In this document: in pieces, positions 10,355 to 22,277 of the stretch
Position numbering within the stretch: position 1 is the first letter of the stretch
Layout: the number at the start of each line of letters is the position of its first letter
DNA from: Flaccisagitta enflata
Lineage: Eukaryota; Chaetognatha; Sagittoidea; Aphragmophora
Length of the DNA: 64,000 nt
Assembly (NCBI GenBank): GCA_965153355.1
Contig: OZ231126.1
Span: 53,258,001-53,322,000, forward strand
Direction of reading: 5' to 3'
Translations under genes and position numbers: made by a program
The notes under the pieces: model-generated
The model's input: only the letters and a program-made list of their open reading frames with translations
Told to the model about the DNA's origin: nothing
The model's database searches: none

Positions 10355-11218
10355 AAAAAGTAAATTGGGAAAAACTATAATTAGCAAATATAAAATAAAT
10401 GAGGAAATTGAATGAAGGAATGAGGAGCAAAAGGGAGATTAGGGGGTGATGGGCTAGAGAGAGGGGCAAAGAGAGCGAAAGAGATTGAGTTGAGGTGGGA
10501 AAATGAGGAGGTAAAGAGGGGATAAAATGAGTAATGATTTCTATGGAATGGAAAAAAATCGAATGGAAAAAAATCTCAATCTAGAAAGACCAGCAGAGAG
10601 AGATCGATCACCATCTTGAGAATTTTGGTAAAAATACTAGAATCGAAAATGGACGAGTCAATTTGGTCAATGGACTGGTTTCTGGGTGGTTAGGGGGATG
10701 GGTAAAGAAATCTTCTCTGTCAGGATGTTTCGGACCTTTTTCCTGGTTAGACAAATGGAAGGAACAGTTGACCGACAGATAGATCGATATACCGACCAGA
10801 CAGAGCCTCGTCCGTCACATTAAAATTTGCAATTGCGCATCGCATAGTCAGATGTCAAAGAAACATATTCAAGGTTAAAACATACCGAATTTATGATAGG
10901 TGGAACAATCTCCCTCACTATACCCAAACTGAAAATTATGGAAGAGGGCCGTGCGAGCCATCACTGACTAGTTACAACGCGCATCACTCCTAGTTTTCCA
11001 TTTAGCAAATCTAATTTAGCAAACATCCATTCTGAATCTATCCCAAAATACAAATGCTTATCAAAATAGCAAAGGGCAAATGATTGTTACCTGTTTCACC
11101 AAAATTCATATATTAGCCGAGGGTAACATTGTTAAGAAACCATACCCTTGAAGGATAGAATCGAGGTCAAGCTTAAATAGTAATTGTTTCCAAATTCCAT
11201 TTGATTATTCTATCAGGT
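10355..11218. other. Unannotated stretch
   Basis: Purine-rich left part (10380-10620), then AT-rich sequence. A GACCGACAG...CCGACCAGACAGAGCC trace at 10765-10810 may be an old CAAGGCC-type remnant. No gene seen. Confidence 0.4.
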
Positions 11219-11403
11219 TTTTAGTCGCGTGCTACGCGACTCCATTGGCCAAGCCGGTCTGTCCATTGGTCTGTCGGTAGGCCAATCACATTCGTTTGTT
11301 TCTGCGTTTTTTTTACGTCGCCGCTCCTGCCAGAGGCCTGAGATGCTATATCACTGCCCCTGCCCACCCGCATACAACTAAGGTCGGTAATTACCCGGCC
11401 TTG
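11219..11403 (+). mobile_element. CAAGGCC superfamily, subfamily B
   Basis: TTAGTCGCGTGCTACGCGACT, a GGTCTGTC tract, CTGCCCACCCGCATACAACT, TACCCGGCCTTG. It is flanked by T-runs. Confidence 0.75.
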
Positions 11404-11861
11404 TTTTTTTTCCTGGGCGCCCGCTTGAAATCGAAAGACAAAATAACTCCACAGAGGAGGCCATGGAAATCCCATTTCGTTTCTGTTAATGAAATTGGCA
11501 GAAACTCTTTTTTTCTTCTTCTTCTTTTTCTTCTTTTTTTCCCTTTTATTTGCCCCTTTTTTCGAGTAAGAATTGAAAGTGTCAATTACTTGGAAAAGAA
11601 ACTAAACGTATTCTAACAAGGAGTTGATGGTAATTTCATGGACAACAATTGCCTTAATGGTAAGAGAGGAAAAACATGTCAAAATGATGGGAAGAGAGAT
11701 TCACGACCATCTGCACGTGATTTTGCAAAAGCTTTTCGAAATGTTTCCGGATGTTCCTTAACAGTTTAATTGCGCTCGACAGCATCAGTGTGTAGGAACG
11801 ATATACTTCCCACAATACCTAAATGCAAATCCTTGGTCCGTCTTAAAATACGTAATATGTA

Positions 11862-12042
11862 TACAGTAGGACCCCGCCTCATCAGTCCCATTGGGACTGA
11901 TGATTTTTTAATTTTTATCTCAGGTTCACCTTTAAAGAGAGGTAAAATCACATTAAAAACTATAATTTGGAACTTCAAAATATTGACCTTCATTGATGGG
12001 AAACCTTTAAAGGCGGGTCTGTTATTGCGGGGTTCCACTGTA
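11862..12042. mobile_element. pogo/Tigger-like MITE 1
   Basis: It starts TACAGTAGGACCCCGCC and ends GGGGTTCCACTGTA, with TA at both ends. Known Tigger/pogo elements have CAGTGGAACCCC-type ends and TA target duplications, so a pogo-type origin is inferred. It is about 180 bp, noncoding. Copies lie at 40093-40264 and 52443-52490. Confidence 0.8.
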
Positions 12043-12459
12043 TATAATATGTAAAATATATATATAAAACATGTTTTCTAATACATCCTTTATTACAATT
12101 CGAAGACAAAACAAAATTTCTTTGCACCTTGCGGGGTTTTACAATTATGAATATAAATTGAGGATTTGACCTCCAATAAAAGCAATGAATACAATCTAAC
12201 GTCTAAGATTAAATCTGACGACTTTATCTTTAACCATCATCGTTATTCCAAGTAAAATGTATCAATTTTAATGACTTCAGAGACAATGAAGAGTGGAAGA
12301 GAGTGAACACTCTTTCGCTGGCGCCCAGATTTAAACAATTAGCAAAAATAAAGGAAATTTAAAAAAAATAAAAAAACAGGCATAAAAATAAGATGAACAG
12401 ATGGTCTAGTTAAAAGCAAACACTCTCAGACACACAAAAAAGAGTTAAAGGCTACTAAC
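12043..12459. other. Intronic or intergenic AT-rich stretch
   Basis: Nothing recognisable. It lies downstream of the 12460 donor on the minus strand and so is probably intron. Confidence 0.5.
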
Positions 12460-12970
12460 CTCGCTTTAGTGGGGCTCGTTACTTCTTCATAAAAATTTCT
12501 CTTTAAATTTCCTTTTCTGACGTTTCCGCTTGTCCTTATTCGACCAATACCAGAGCCACCACCTCCTCCACCACTTCCACCACCCCCTACTGCCTCACTC
12601 TCCACGCCACCACCGCCGCTACTTTTTACGACGCCGTAAGTGAACTCCCCGTCGCCTCCTCCTCCTCCTCCTCCTCCTCCTCCTCCTCTTTCCGCCTCTT
12701 TTCCCGCGCCGCCTCCCTTTCTGCCACTTCCAGCGTTAATGGGTTTGTCGCAAGCTTCCGCCGGCAATGACGTCGATGAAAACGATGAGGACGACGACGA
12801 CGACGATGACGACGTTTCAGACGATCGTTGAGGCTGGTTTTGATTTGTCGGGGTGTCTTGGTTTACTTCGTTGGGATTCGGGGATTTGGCGGTTAAATTG
12901 CCCCCGAAGGCTGAAGGGGACAAAGGGGACAAAGGGATTTTTCCTTGTCTAGGGAAATGATGAGTGTTGA

Positions 12971-13011
<41 letters not shown>

Positions 13012-13273
13012 CGACCATCAATTAGGGTGTTATCATCAGATGTGGCGAAGGAGGTGGTGGAATTCTCAACAAGATCCGGGAGGCGCCTTTGGGTGTTTTC
13101 GACGGGGGAATTGGCTAAATCGTCGACGACGAAGACGTTGTTGTTGTCGGCGGCGTTGTTGCCGGAAATGCTTCCGTCGAAATCGGAAGTGGGTGTGGTC
13201 GCGTCAATTTGGGCGTCGGGCGTGGATCCCCCGTGGATCATTAATGAAGGTTGATGGCCCGGAGAAGTATCGC
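12460..13273 (-). CDS. Coding exon, low-complexity Gly/Ser/Asn-rich protein, unrecognised
   Basis: An 814-nt open exon on the minus strand. A strong acceptor precedes it: a long C/T tract, then CCATCTCCAG ending at 13274. It ends at AAAGCGAG|GTTAGT (donor 12459-12458). It is entered in phase 1 and leaves in phase 2. It encodes a start reading DTSPGHQPS, then MIHGGSTPDAQ, an (ND)n run, a Ser tract, long Gly tracts and a basic C-terminal part with GNVRKGNLKRNFYEEVTSPT. It looks intrinsically disordered and no domain is seen. Its entry phase fits the syntrophin exon donor at 34871. The ATG at 13241 could instead be the start of an independent gene. The pure Gly, Ser and Asn-Asp tracts are encoded by impure codon mixes in part, which argues for selection on protein. 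Confidence 0.6.
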
Positions 13274-13310
13274 CTGGAGATGGGGGGGGGAAGAAGGCGG
13301 AGGTAAGGGT

Positions 13311-13312
<2 letters not shown>

Positions 13313-13387
<75 letters not shown>
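13313..13387. repeat. (GA)n microsatellite upstream of a splice acceptor
   Basis: On the minus strand it is (CT)n and merges into the pyrimidine tract ahead of the acceptor at 13274. Confidence 0.97.
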
Positions 13388-13389
<2 letters not shown>

Positions 13390-13619
13390 CACCACGATTC
13401 TCAATTAAGGTTTGAAATGGGAATCGGAATGTGAAGCAGAGACAGTCTTGGGCCTCTGATTGGCTAAAACTTTGATTAAAAAAAAAAAAGAGGTGGGCCT
13501 GGGCACCGCTAAATGGGTTTATGGACCAAGGAGGAGATAGATTAAGGCACATGGGAGGGGGAACTGGCAACTGGGTATGAGAAGGTAACTGATGAACTTT
13601 GAACAAAAAAGTAGGATCT

Positions 13620-13908
13620 GGGAGTGTGAATCTCGAATAAATGAATAAAGAGACACGTAAAATACAATCTGAAGGTTCAGCACCCCCGTCCTTGCGAGTT
13701 ACGTCACCATGGCTACAAGGTTATGTATGGTATCTTCCTTATCGCATTATGATTTTTCTCGAGATGAAAACTCCTGGGGAAGTTACTTTTACTCCAATAT
13801 GCAAATAAGGTTCCATGTGCAGGACACTTTTTACCCCTTGTCTATTTCGACTTGTTTGCGAGCAGCTTTTCAAGATTTCGTGAGGGTCTGGCCGATCTAA
13901 TTGTTGCA
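13620..13908. other. Unannotated stretch
   Basis: A 63-codon plus-strand open frame (13709-13900) has no family resemblance or splice support. Nothing else is seen. Confidence 0.4.
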
Positions 13909-14243
13909 GAATTTGTTAACAGTCAGCGGACAAAACACAATAGGTATATATATCATACCGTTGGTTTTGATCCAACATGGTGATAGTAAACAAAATATTG
14001 TAAGCAACAACCAGTGGGTTAAATAACACCTGGCTGTAATGTTACAAAATTATAGCATTACAGCCGGCTGTAATTCTAACAACCCATTGTTGAATACAAT
14101 ATTTTGTTTGTTACAGCCCGCTGTTACTGAAGCAACTGATTGTTGAATACAATATTTTGTTTTTGAGCAGTATGTTGGATCGAAGCCAGTAGTATGATAT
14201 ATATACCTATAGTGTTTTGTCCACTTTGTTAAGTCAAATTCAG
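13909..14243. mobile_element. TIR element, ~295-335 bp
   Basis: Ends GGACAAAACACAATAGGTAT (13928) and ATACCTATAGTGTTTTGTCC (to 14222) are inverted repeats of about 30 bp or more. The similarity extends outward to GAATTTG/CAAATTC. The interior has further inverted copies of CAACAATGGGTTG-like and ACAAAATATTGTA-like motifs. Noncoding. Confidence 0.75.
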
Positions 14244-14669
14244 GAAATAGAAAAAAAATTCCTGCTTATTAGCGACAATATCAAATCACGTGGAGAGACT
14301 AGTAACGAGCGGAGAAGAGGCAATCATTTAAATGAAGAAGAAGAGAAAGAATAACATGAGGGAATAAAGATAAAAAGAAGTTGAAAATGAAAAGGAAAAA
14401 GAAAAAGAAACAAAAGCATAAAGAATAAAAACAAAACCAAAACCAAAACCAAAAAAGAATGGAAGGCTTCAGAATGCAGCCACTAGTCAATCAATCGTAG
14501 CCGTACCACGAGTACGCGAAACGGAACCGACCACAACCAGGCCTAATAGGAAATGGGAGCTTCAATAATGAACCATGATAAATCGGGTTGTGAAAATCAG
14601 TCTCCAAGTTGAATGGAGGAAATGCGATCATTACGTGAAAACGACTCTGGAGAGCCGAGTCTCCTTTTC
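14244..14669. other. Unannotated stretch
   Basis: An A-rich purine tract (14330-14460), then unique sequence. No gene assigned. Confidence 0.4.
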
Positions 14670-14720
14670 AAGGTCGGCCATTTGCCCCGCCTCCTATTGG
14701 CCGGCTCTGTTGCCTCCTAC
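14670..14720. promoter_or_regulatory. Possible promoter: GC box next to inverted CCAAT box
   Basis: CCCCGCCTCC (14685-14694) lies beside ATTGG (14696-14700) in a locally GC-rich patch within AT-rich DNA. It is about 1.4 kb upstream of the minus-strand exon at 13273 and could be a promoter for it. This is an inference from motif spacing only. Confidence 0.25.
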
Positions 14721-14900
14721 CAGCGCCAGCTATTCAGCGTCATTCACCCATTTCCCAGTACACATCTCAAGTCGGACTTTATCCACTCATTATGGCGCCA
14801 ATGAAGTGGCGTCGGATGTAATTAGGGTTTTATCGTTCTTTCACGAGAGATATCGATTTTCTTTGTTTAATAAAATCCAAGATTGGCTAGAAACATTTTG

Positions 14901-15067
14901 TACAGTTGAACCCCGTCAGCAATGAAATTCCACTTTTAAAACATGAAAATGCTTCGTTCTTTCAACTTGTTTTCTTTAAATTTCATATGTTGGCAATAAC
15001 AGAAGTCAGCTTACAACAAAAAAAAATCTTAGTCCCTTGGAATCCGTAAGAGCGGAATTTAACTGTA
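14901..15067. mobile_element. pogo-like MITE 3
   Basis: It starts TACAGTTGAACCCCGTCAG and ends AGAGCGGAATTTAACTGTA, with TA at both ends. Noncoding. It shares its right TA with the next MITE. Confidence 0.65.
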
Positions 15068-15243
15068 CAGTGGATAACCGCTAGAGCGTACCCTCTTTTA
15101 AGGCATGCCCAGGTAACAGGCATAAAGTTTACAGTCCCACAAAACATTCTATGATCATTTCTATATTGGCAATAAGGTAGCGTCACTATAAGGCATAATT
15201 TTACCCAGGACCTTGGCCTGCGCTCTAGTAAAGCTCAACTGTA
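15066..15243. mobile_element. pogo-like MITE 2
   Basis: TACAGTGGATAACCGCTAGAG on the left, CTCTAGTAAAGCTCAACTGTA on the right, TA at both ends. A second copy lies at 59812-60016. Confidence 0.75.
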
Positions 15244-15544
15244 CTTGATTTGGGAGATGAGATGCCCGCTCTGTTTCAGACTTTTATGCCAATCATCAAT
15301 TTGGCGTTGGTGGCTTTCAGCGTGGATTCACTAGCTTTGGGCCCACTGTCGACAATATGGACTGGGAAGCTGCTTGATAATCGGGCTGAGAATGTTTACT
15401 TTGGGCTTAGGGCCAAAAGATTGGCATAAACGGCCTCAGGGATTGGAAGCTGAACTTGAGGCTGTGATCCGGAAATCGTGGGTAAAGTAGCTAAGGCGAA
15501 AAAGCAGCTGGAGGTGCGGAGAACGCTTGCGTGTGGGCAGCGAC
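15244..15544. other. Unannotated stretch
   Basis: GC-moderate unique-looking sequence with no supported gene. Confidence 0.4.
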
Positions 15545-15712
15545 ATTATTGCGGGTGGGCAGGGGCAGAAGTGATCAGGGCAGAAGTGATCAGAAATCAG
15601 TTTTTTCGACCAACTACATGTCATCTAAAAAGCGTGATCTACCGACGGACCTAGGGAGCAACGGACACATCTTGCGTGTTATAGAGTCGCTTAACAAGCG
15701 AATGAAAAGATA
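15545..15712 (-). mobile_element. Degenerate CAAGGCC superfamily element
   Basis: TTGCGGGTGGGCAGGGGCAG at one end and GAGTCGCTTAACAAGCGAATG plus AAAAG at the other resemble the superfamily's internal module and hairpin. The CGACCGAC tract is almost lost. Confidence 0.5.
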
Positions 15713-16061
15713 AGGAATTTGAAGTGGAGTTTTTCCCACAATTTTGAATGACGTTTTCTGCCAAACACTCCTGCGAAGTAAGATTGGTCGTTTAAGTTTC
15801 AATTTGATGGAAAAAATTTCCAATCAAAACGAATTCACTCAAAATATGGATATTGGGTAAAGGTTAGATTTTCATCGTTTTACAGATGTGATGGGGAACC
15901 TTAAAATTATGTTTCCATCGTTTTTTTTTCTCGTTCAGATGCTTGAACGCGGTTTTGGTTTAAAGAACGTTTTCATCGTTTGGAGTGTTTTGATGGAGGA
16001 AAACCAACGGAAGAAGACCTTCGACCGATGGGAAAGGAATGGATCCAATCCGAAAAAAAAA

Positions 16062-16440
16062 CAAGGCCGATAAGGACACAGATGCCAACTGACTGAGGAC
16101 AATAAGGACAAGGACAAAGATGCCAACTGACTGAGGATAAGAAGGGCAAGGACAAAGATGCCAACTGACTGAGGACAAACATCAAGGAGAAAGATGCAAA
16201 CTGACCGAGGACAAGAAGGACAAGGACAAAGATGCCAACAGACTGAGGACAAGAAGGACAAGGACAAAGTTGCCAACTGACTGAGGACAAGGACGACAAG
16301 GACAAAGACGCCAACTGACTGAGGACAAGAAGGACAAGGACAAAGATGCTTATTGACTTAAGACAAGGACGACAAAGACAAAGACAAAGACAAAGACCAA
16401 CTGACTGAGGACAAGGACGACAAGGACAAAGATGCCAACT
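16062..16440 (-). repeat. ~37-bp tandem array following a CAAGGCC end
   Basis: A run of A's and CAAGGCCGATAAGGACAC opens it. Then about nine units of GATGCCAACTGACTGAGGAC plus AAGAAGGACAAGGACAAA follow. No hairpin end is visible. It may be a superfamily element whose core expanded and whose far end was lost. Confidence 0.7.
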
Positions 16441-16639
16441 GAACTCGTTGATCTATTTTTGAGGATTTTGAATCTGTATGTTTTCCCTGAAAGTCTGATG
16501 AAGAATGCTTTGTCTTTAATATGTTTTGAAAGTAATAAGGAAACACAAGCACGCAGAAACAAGGTACGAGCGAGCAAGCCCACTCTTCCACAAGTACACA
16601 AACTGGCACAGGCCCACACGCAACAAAACAGAGGCACAG

Positions 16640-16756
<117 letters not shown>

Positions 16757-16783
16757 CCAAAGACACACAAGGACGTAAGGAAA

Positions 16784-17184
16784 CAAGGCCAACACCTCGC
16801 GTGCCAGACTCGTGATACTCGTGACACAATGTTGGGACACAATGTCGGGACACAATGTGGGGACACAATGTTGGGACACAATGTCAGGACACAAGGTTGG
16901 GATACAATGTTGGGAAACAGTATCAGGAAACAACGTCGGGAAACAATGTTGGGTAACAACACCGAGACACAATATCAGGACACAATGTAGGGACACAATG
17001 TCTTAGAGGGACACAATGTCAGGACACAATGTCAGGACACATTGTCGTGACACATTCTAGGGACACATACTAGGGACACAATGTCAAAAACACCTGTGAA
17101 CGCCGAAAAAGCAAAGTGTTACCGACCAACAGATGGACGGATCGACCGACGGAGCGGGTTGTAGAGTCGCGTGCACGCAACTAA
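16784..17184 (-). mobile_element. CAAGGCC superfamily element with GGGACACAATGTC core
   Basis: CAAGGCCAACACCTCGCGTG opens it. About 20 units of GGGACACAATGT form the core (16825-17090), then GTGTTACCGACCAAC, a GACCGACGGAGCGGG stretch and the hairpin GAGTCGCGTGCACGCAACT plus AA. Its ends match 50705-51079, but the core is a different tandem repeat. Confidence 0.8.
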
Positions 17185-17587
17185 AAAGATAAAAAAAAAG
17201 AACAAAAAAGGGAAACAAATTAAATAGGGGGAGAGAGATCAGGAAGAATAATTTTGGTTTTAATTCGATTTGAATCTGCGGGAGAGGCAAAAAGGTCAAA
17301 GAGACCTCTGCCTCTAGACTCTGGAGGGTGAGAGCAAACAACCAGTAATAGAAGAACACGCCATGGGAGAAATTCGACGTGGGTTGGTTTCTCCTTCCCA
17401 AATAAAGACGAGTAAAAAGCAAGGCGGCTAAAACAAAAAGAAACTGCTTTGTTTTGATTGTATTTACTCTAAGCAGAGGTTTAAAGAGCGGCCATCAGGG
17501 CGGGGTTCGAGGGGGTTGCTGAATGGGTCACGCTAGGGATTTCAATCCGTGTCTTTTGTTTTAGAATGTTTTTAAGCGGGTAGTGTT

Positions 17588-17645
17588 TTAGGGTTAGGGG
17601 TAGGGTTAGGGTTAGGGATGGGGTGGGTTTTAGGGTTAAAGGATG
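17588..17645. repeat. Degenerate (TTAGGG)n array
   Basis: TAGGGTTAGGGTTAGGG plus degenerate flanks. An interstitial telomere-like tract. A second lies at 53037-53140. Confidence 0.75.
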
Positions 17646-17728
17646 AGGTTGGAGTAATAGATAGGTAAGGCCAAGGTGTGGACTTGGTTTTGTACGCTTG
17701 AATTAAAGATTTGCCCTTGCGGGAAAAA

Positions 17729-17934
17729 CAAGCGCGGTTGAATTCCTAAGATTCAACATTTCACTTATGTACCAGTTGCGGACGGGTGGGCAAGGGCGGA
17801 AATGCGCATTGTCCCATTTTTCGACTTGTGGGTTACGGACGGACGGACGGACGGACGGACCCACGGACGGGCGGACGGACAGGCGGACGGACCAACGGAC
17901 AAAGCCTCTTATAGAGTTGCGTGTCCGCAACTAA
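17729..17934 (-). mobile_element. CAAGGCC superfamily, subfamily A
   Basis: CAAGCGCGG, CAGTTGCGGACGGGTGGGCA, a GGACGGACGGACGG tract, CAAAGCCTCTTATAGAGTTG, hairpin GAGTTGCGTGTCCGCAACT plus AA. The middle of the CAAGGCCGGATACAC module is replaced. Confidence 0.75.
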
Positions 17935-18253
17935 AAACATACAGTTGCACCCCCAATAATGGTCACTTTAATCAGCCAGAATTTAGGAACAATTCCATTA
18001 TATCGGTGTTCGTTCTTGGACTCTGGTAGTTTGTTCGCTTGATATTTTGTTTGATTGATTGCTATTTTGTTTGTTCGTTTATCTTAAGTTTGACAGATTG
18101 TTATTTGTTTTTTTACCTGGTTTGACTTTGGCCAACTGGGCGCCGCTTTGGCCAACTGGGCGCCGGTGCCTGCGATGACGGATCGAATAACCTCTTTTGC
18201 ATGCCTTAACATCATCTTTGATCACCTGGCGCATCTGCAAAGGGACGATGGGA

Positions 18254-18256
<3 letters not shown>

Positions 18257-18310
<54 letters not shown>
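18257..18310. repeat. (GA)n microsatellite
   Basis: About 27 units. Confidence 0.98.
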
Positions 18311-18312
<2 letters not shown>

Positions 18313-18778
18313 TTGATATAGACCCCAAATCGATAATCTGCGTCTGTTTCATTTTTGGGCTGAAACCTATCGCACTTAAATAACTGTCATTTGCAACTCT
18401 GATATTGGAAAAGAAGGGAAGGGGAATGGGTGGTAAGTTACCCACCACTGGTAACCAATGAGTACCTTTGATAACGAATTAGACTGTAGATGCATATATA
18501 TGAAGGATGATTGCCTTCACTTACAGCTTATTACAAATCACGCTCACTTAGTTTTCAGCATGTTCGGCATATCTAAACCAATAACAGACATGCTTCCTTG
18601 AAAATATGATTTTGAATAATATATTGAATTTTTTGGTTAATGATTGGTGATCCAGTAGTTTTTGATGAAACCGTGTTCATTGTCAATTGCCCTATCATCT
18701 GAAAAGTTCGTTACAAAATTCATAACAAACACATCGTATTTGCTTGCAGTAACTTCCTAGTTGATCCTACCAAAACCT
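18311..18778. other. Unannotated stretch
   Basis: AT-rich, no gene or repeat recognised. Confidence 0.4.
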
Positions 18779-18988
18779 CTTAGTCGCGTGCACGCTTCTC
18801 TATAATCCGCTATGTCCGTCGTTAGGTCCGTCGTTTGATCCATTGTTCGGTCCATCCGTCAGTCCGATACAATTACACTTAGATTTTTCGGCGTTTACAA
18901 GTGCCCAAATGCTTGGTTAGCCTTTTTTTCACAGCCCCTGTCCAGTGTCCACCCACACGCGACTTAGGTGGCCGTGTATCCGGCCTTG
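18779..18988 (+). mobile_element. CAAGGCC superfamily, subfamily B
   Basis: TTAGTCGCGTGCACGCTTCT, a GTCCGTCGTTAGGTCCGTC tract, CCACCCACACGCGACTTAGG and TGTATCCGGCCTTG. The right hairpin arm has mutated. Confidence 0.75.
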
Positions 18989-20608
18989 TTTTCTCTCATA
19001 ATTTCTTCTGTGAACCTGCACAGGAATTGGGCTGCCATTTGTATCCGCCTTCGCCTTTTATTTCCTCAAGGAAATAATCATAAAAGTCGCGAAAAAAAAC
19101 GTGAGTGTCCAGGTGAGACAGAGCGTGGGAAAGGGAGACGGAGGATGAGGAGGAAGAAAAGAAAGAAAAGGAAGAAAAAAAAGGGAGACGGATGATGAGG
19201 AGAAGGATCAGGAGGAAAAAGGTGAAAGATAAGGAGGAAGAGAAAGATGAGATAGAGGATGGTGACAATTCAGACGCAGAGGATGGTGACAATTCAGACG
19301 CGATGGACGTCAGACATTTTAGACAAATAAGAAAGAAAGATGAAAGAACCGGAACACGTTCTCCACACTTCTAGAAAGGCCGAGGAGCAATTTTTTACCC
19401 TTCAAAGCTGTCCACTGGATAGTGCAGTAAACAAAAAAAAATCAGAATTAAAGGTAGTTAATGCAGCATTACAAAAAACTGCTCGCAACGAACCAACCAA
19501 AAAACCAACTGACAGACGGACAGACGGACCGGCATAGCACAAAAACCAAACTGTCTAATGTCGTACGCAAACGACTGAAAAGGGGGAAAGTAAAAAAGGA
19601 AATCTCACTGCGGAAACGTAAGAAGAGGGGAAAGGAAACGGTCGGGTTAGCGAGATGTGCTCATTGGCGAGCGGATCCCTCTCTTACTATGATTAGTTTT
19701 GATGACACATTTACCGTGGACATTGTCCTCGAACTATGACTTCAAATATATCGTTTTAATAGTTTATAATGCCTTTTGGTTATGAAAGGATGGATTCAGT
19801 TGATTTCGTTGAGAAAAGATTTTTGAACTATGTTCACTGAACATGTTATCCTGGGGCGGTAAAGGTATTCGCAAACAATATTAAAAGCATTTAACCATTG
19901 AAAATATGCATACTTTTCTCGTCACAATTCTTTTTTTTTTTTTTTTTTTTTGAATACTTGAACTCATTAATTGCATATCATAACAATTAACAAATGTTAG
20001 AGACAACAAAATATGCCAATGGAAATTCTTGTCGTAAAAAATCGAAATAAGCCATAATTTCTTCGGTCAAGGGACAACAGGAAAAATAGTACTAGACTAC
20101 TAGTGAGCTCTTAAAATATTCGTTACTACGTCTTTATTGGTCAAATGGCCGTTATGGAAATTTTCCCTGTACTGTCTATTCGATTGTCCATTAGCTTAAA
20201 AAAGCTACTATCTAGAACAAAAGTATATCGGCAAGATCATTATCAGGCTGTTAATTCATCAAATGACTAGAAAAAACATAATTTGATCATTGAGACTCTT
20301 TGTATGTATCTTGTGAACAACAATAACGGCCTAAATTATCTTCATATGCTTCTTGAAGAATGTTTTGAAAGGATGACACGTCTTCCTCACACCTTCAGAG
20401 CAGAATTTTTTTTATACATATCAAATGATGCGCAATACCTTCTCCATAGCTGCCTACTTACCAACCATCTGATCTATAACCGAATTTGGAGTGACCATGG
20501 AAATGGCGATCCTATGGCATCACTGTAGCAGCTTTAAAGTTAGACAACAACCTTAAACTAACCAAAAAATAACACTTAGCCAACTACCTAAAGCGACAAG
20601 AAATAAAA
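18989..20608. other. Long stretch without a supported gene
   Basis: It holds a purine-rich tract (19130-19270), a T20 run at 19931-19950 and a degenerate superfamily remnant at 19500-19582 (GACAGACGGACAGACGGACC, then TCGTACGCAAACGACTG plus AAAA). Open frames up to 92 codons have no family resemblance. Confidence 0.4.
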
Positions 20609-21209
20609 TAACACCCTGAGCAGGAAATTTGGCACAAGTCCAATAAAACAATTAATAACTTCTCAAAAAAGATGAAATCTGTCCAAAATAGGGCTGGAAT
20701 GCTATAGTATTGTTATTTTGAATATGTAAGAGCTTAAAAGCAATAATAAAGTTGGAAAATATCATTTCATATGAAGGTCGATTAGGATCTATCTGCTATG
20801 GATTTAACGATATGTCTTTGATCGAGTGGAAACGATAGATGATGACTTGTTGGTCGATTTTGCAGATTTTGGCTTGGATATGGTGCTGCAATGCATCGAG
20901 GGACCTAATTTGGTAACCCCCTGCATACACTGCCGACTGCAGACCACCCCAGTAGCTCTAAAATGGCCTCAAGTGTGAGTGTTTTCCTTCACCAAATTTT
21001 GCAGGTAAAAATCCATCAAAATCTAACGTCGCATTTCTAGTTTGAAGCCTTCTATGGCAGAGAGCGGTCGCGGGATTGAGTAATGGCGCGTTCTTACATC
21101 TAGTAGAGCTAATCAGGGTACTACGTTTCAAATTTCAACTCACTAGGCCGTCTAGAAGTATCATTTTTGTGTCATAATGTTTGTGCCAAATTTCCTGCAC
21201 AGGGTGTTA
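20609..21209. mobile_element. TIR element, ~600 bp, TAACACCCTG family
   Basis: TAACACCCTGAGCAGGAAAT at the left and its inverted copy ending GCACAGGGTGTTA at the right make TIRs of about 29 bp. The interior has no transposase frame. Its ends resemble those of 25297-25894. Confidence 0.8.
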
Positions 21210-21589
21210 TAATTTTTCTGCCATTTTCATTTGGAGTAGCATTCTTGTTTTGCCCGTCATTTCTAACAAAATCGAGCTACAAGAACGCGGTTGGTGGCAC
21301 TAGATCAGAAATTCGAAGTAGTTTCAGAATCTCACCAATTTTTATATGATTTTTAATTCTTAGCAGAGATATGACCCAAAACGATCGCCGATATATATAT
21401 GTTCTAGATAGTAGAATACTACACTTTTATGTGTAATACGTTGACATAAGGTTATTACGCACGCACACATACACAAAAAGGACGATGGTTGAATAAATAT
21501 TGAGCGATGGCGGGTTACTTGCGCCGGGCGCAAAATCAACGGGAAGAATATTTGCAGAGACCAGATGTGTACACACCAAAAGGGGAAAG

Positions 21590-21990
21590 AGAAGAAGAAG
21601 TGGTTGAAAAAATAAAAAGAAAAAGAAGAAGAAGAAGAAGAAGAAAAAGAAAAAGAAAAAGAAAAGAAAAGAAAAAGAAAAAGAAAAGAAGAAGCAGATG
21701 AAGAAAAGGCCAAGAAGAAGAAGAAACTGATAGACAGGAAGAAAGAAAAAGAAAGAAAGAGAAAGAAAGAAAGAAAGAAAGAAGAAGAAGAAGAAGAAGA
21801 AGAAGAAGAAGAAGAAGAAGAAGAAGAAGATGATGATGATGATGATGAAGCAGATAAAGAAGAAGACGAAGAAAACGAAGAAAAAGAAGAAAAAGAAAAA
21901 AAAAGAATGAGAAAAAGAAAAGAAAAGAAAAGAAAAAGAAAAAGAAAAGAAAAGAAAAGAAAAGAAAGAAAAAAAGAAGAAGAAAAAGAA
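21590..21990. repeat. (AAG/AAAG)n purine block
   Basis: About 400 bp of almost pure A/G, with a short (GAT)n patch at 21831-21847. Open frames across it are artefacts. Confidence 0.95.
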
Positions 21991-22076
21991 AGACAGTGAA
22001 AAATTGACCGGGTAAAATGTCACCACGGAGGAATATCCGTATGATATGAATGACGTTTTCACCAATGAGACACCTT

Positions 22077-22195
22077 TTCAGATGCGTCCACCAGGAACGC
22101 ATCTTTACAAGAGGGTCTGTCCGTCGGTTCATGCATCCGTCGGTCCATTGGTCCGAATGTCCGTCCGTTACGCCTGTGCAAAAACCGAGCTGATG
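22077..22195 (+). mobile_element. CAAGGCC superfamily, subfamily D hairpin end
   Basis: CAGATGCGTCCACCAGGAACGCATCT-like hairpin, read as AGATGCGTCC and AACGCATCT arms, then ACAAGAGGGTCTGTCCGTCG and GTCCGTCCGTTACGC. The far CCTTG end was not found. Confidence 0.6.
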
Positions 22196-22277
22196 GTCCA
22201 AGGTATTGAGTGAACAAAAAATTCCAAACCAAGTGATTCATAAGAAAACTGCCAATTGATATCTTTCAATTGCATGT

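Noticed and set aside
14575-14925. 116-codon open frame in a GC-rich patch
   Set aside because: It runs into a MITE end at 14901 and has no family resemblance. The GC-rich patch is better explained as a possible promoter.
20283-20528. 81-codon open frame (MIIETLCMYLVNNNNGLNYL...)
   Set aside because: Looks more protein-like than most, but is short, isolated and unsupported by splice sites or homology that I can recognise.
21427-22201. Phe/Leu-rich open frames of over 200 codons
   Set aside because: They are translations of the AAG purine block on the opposite strand.
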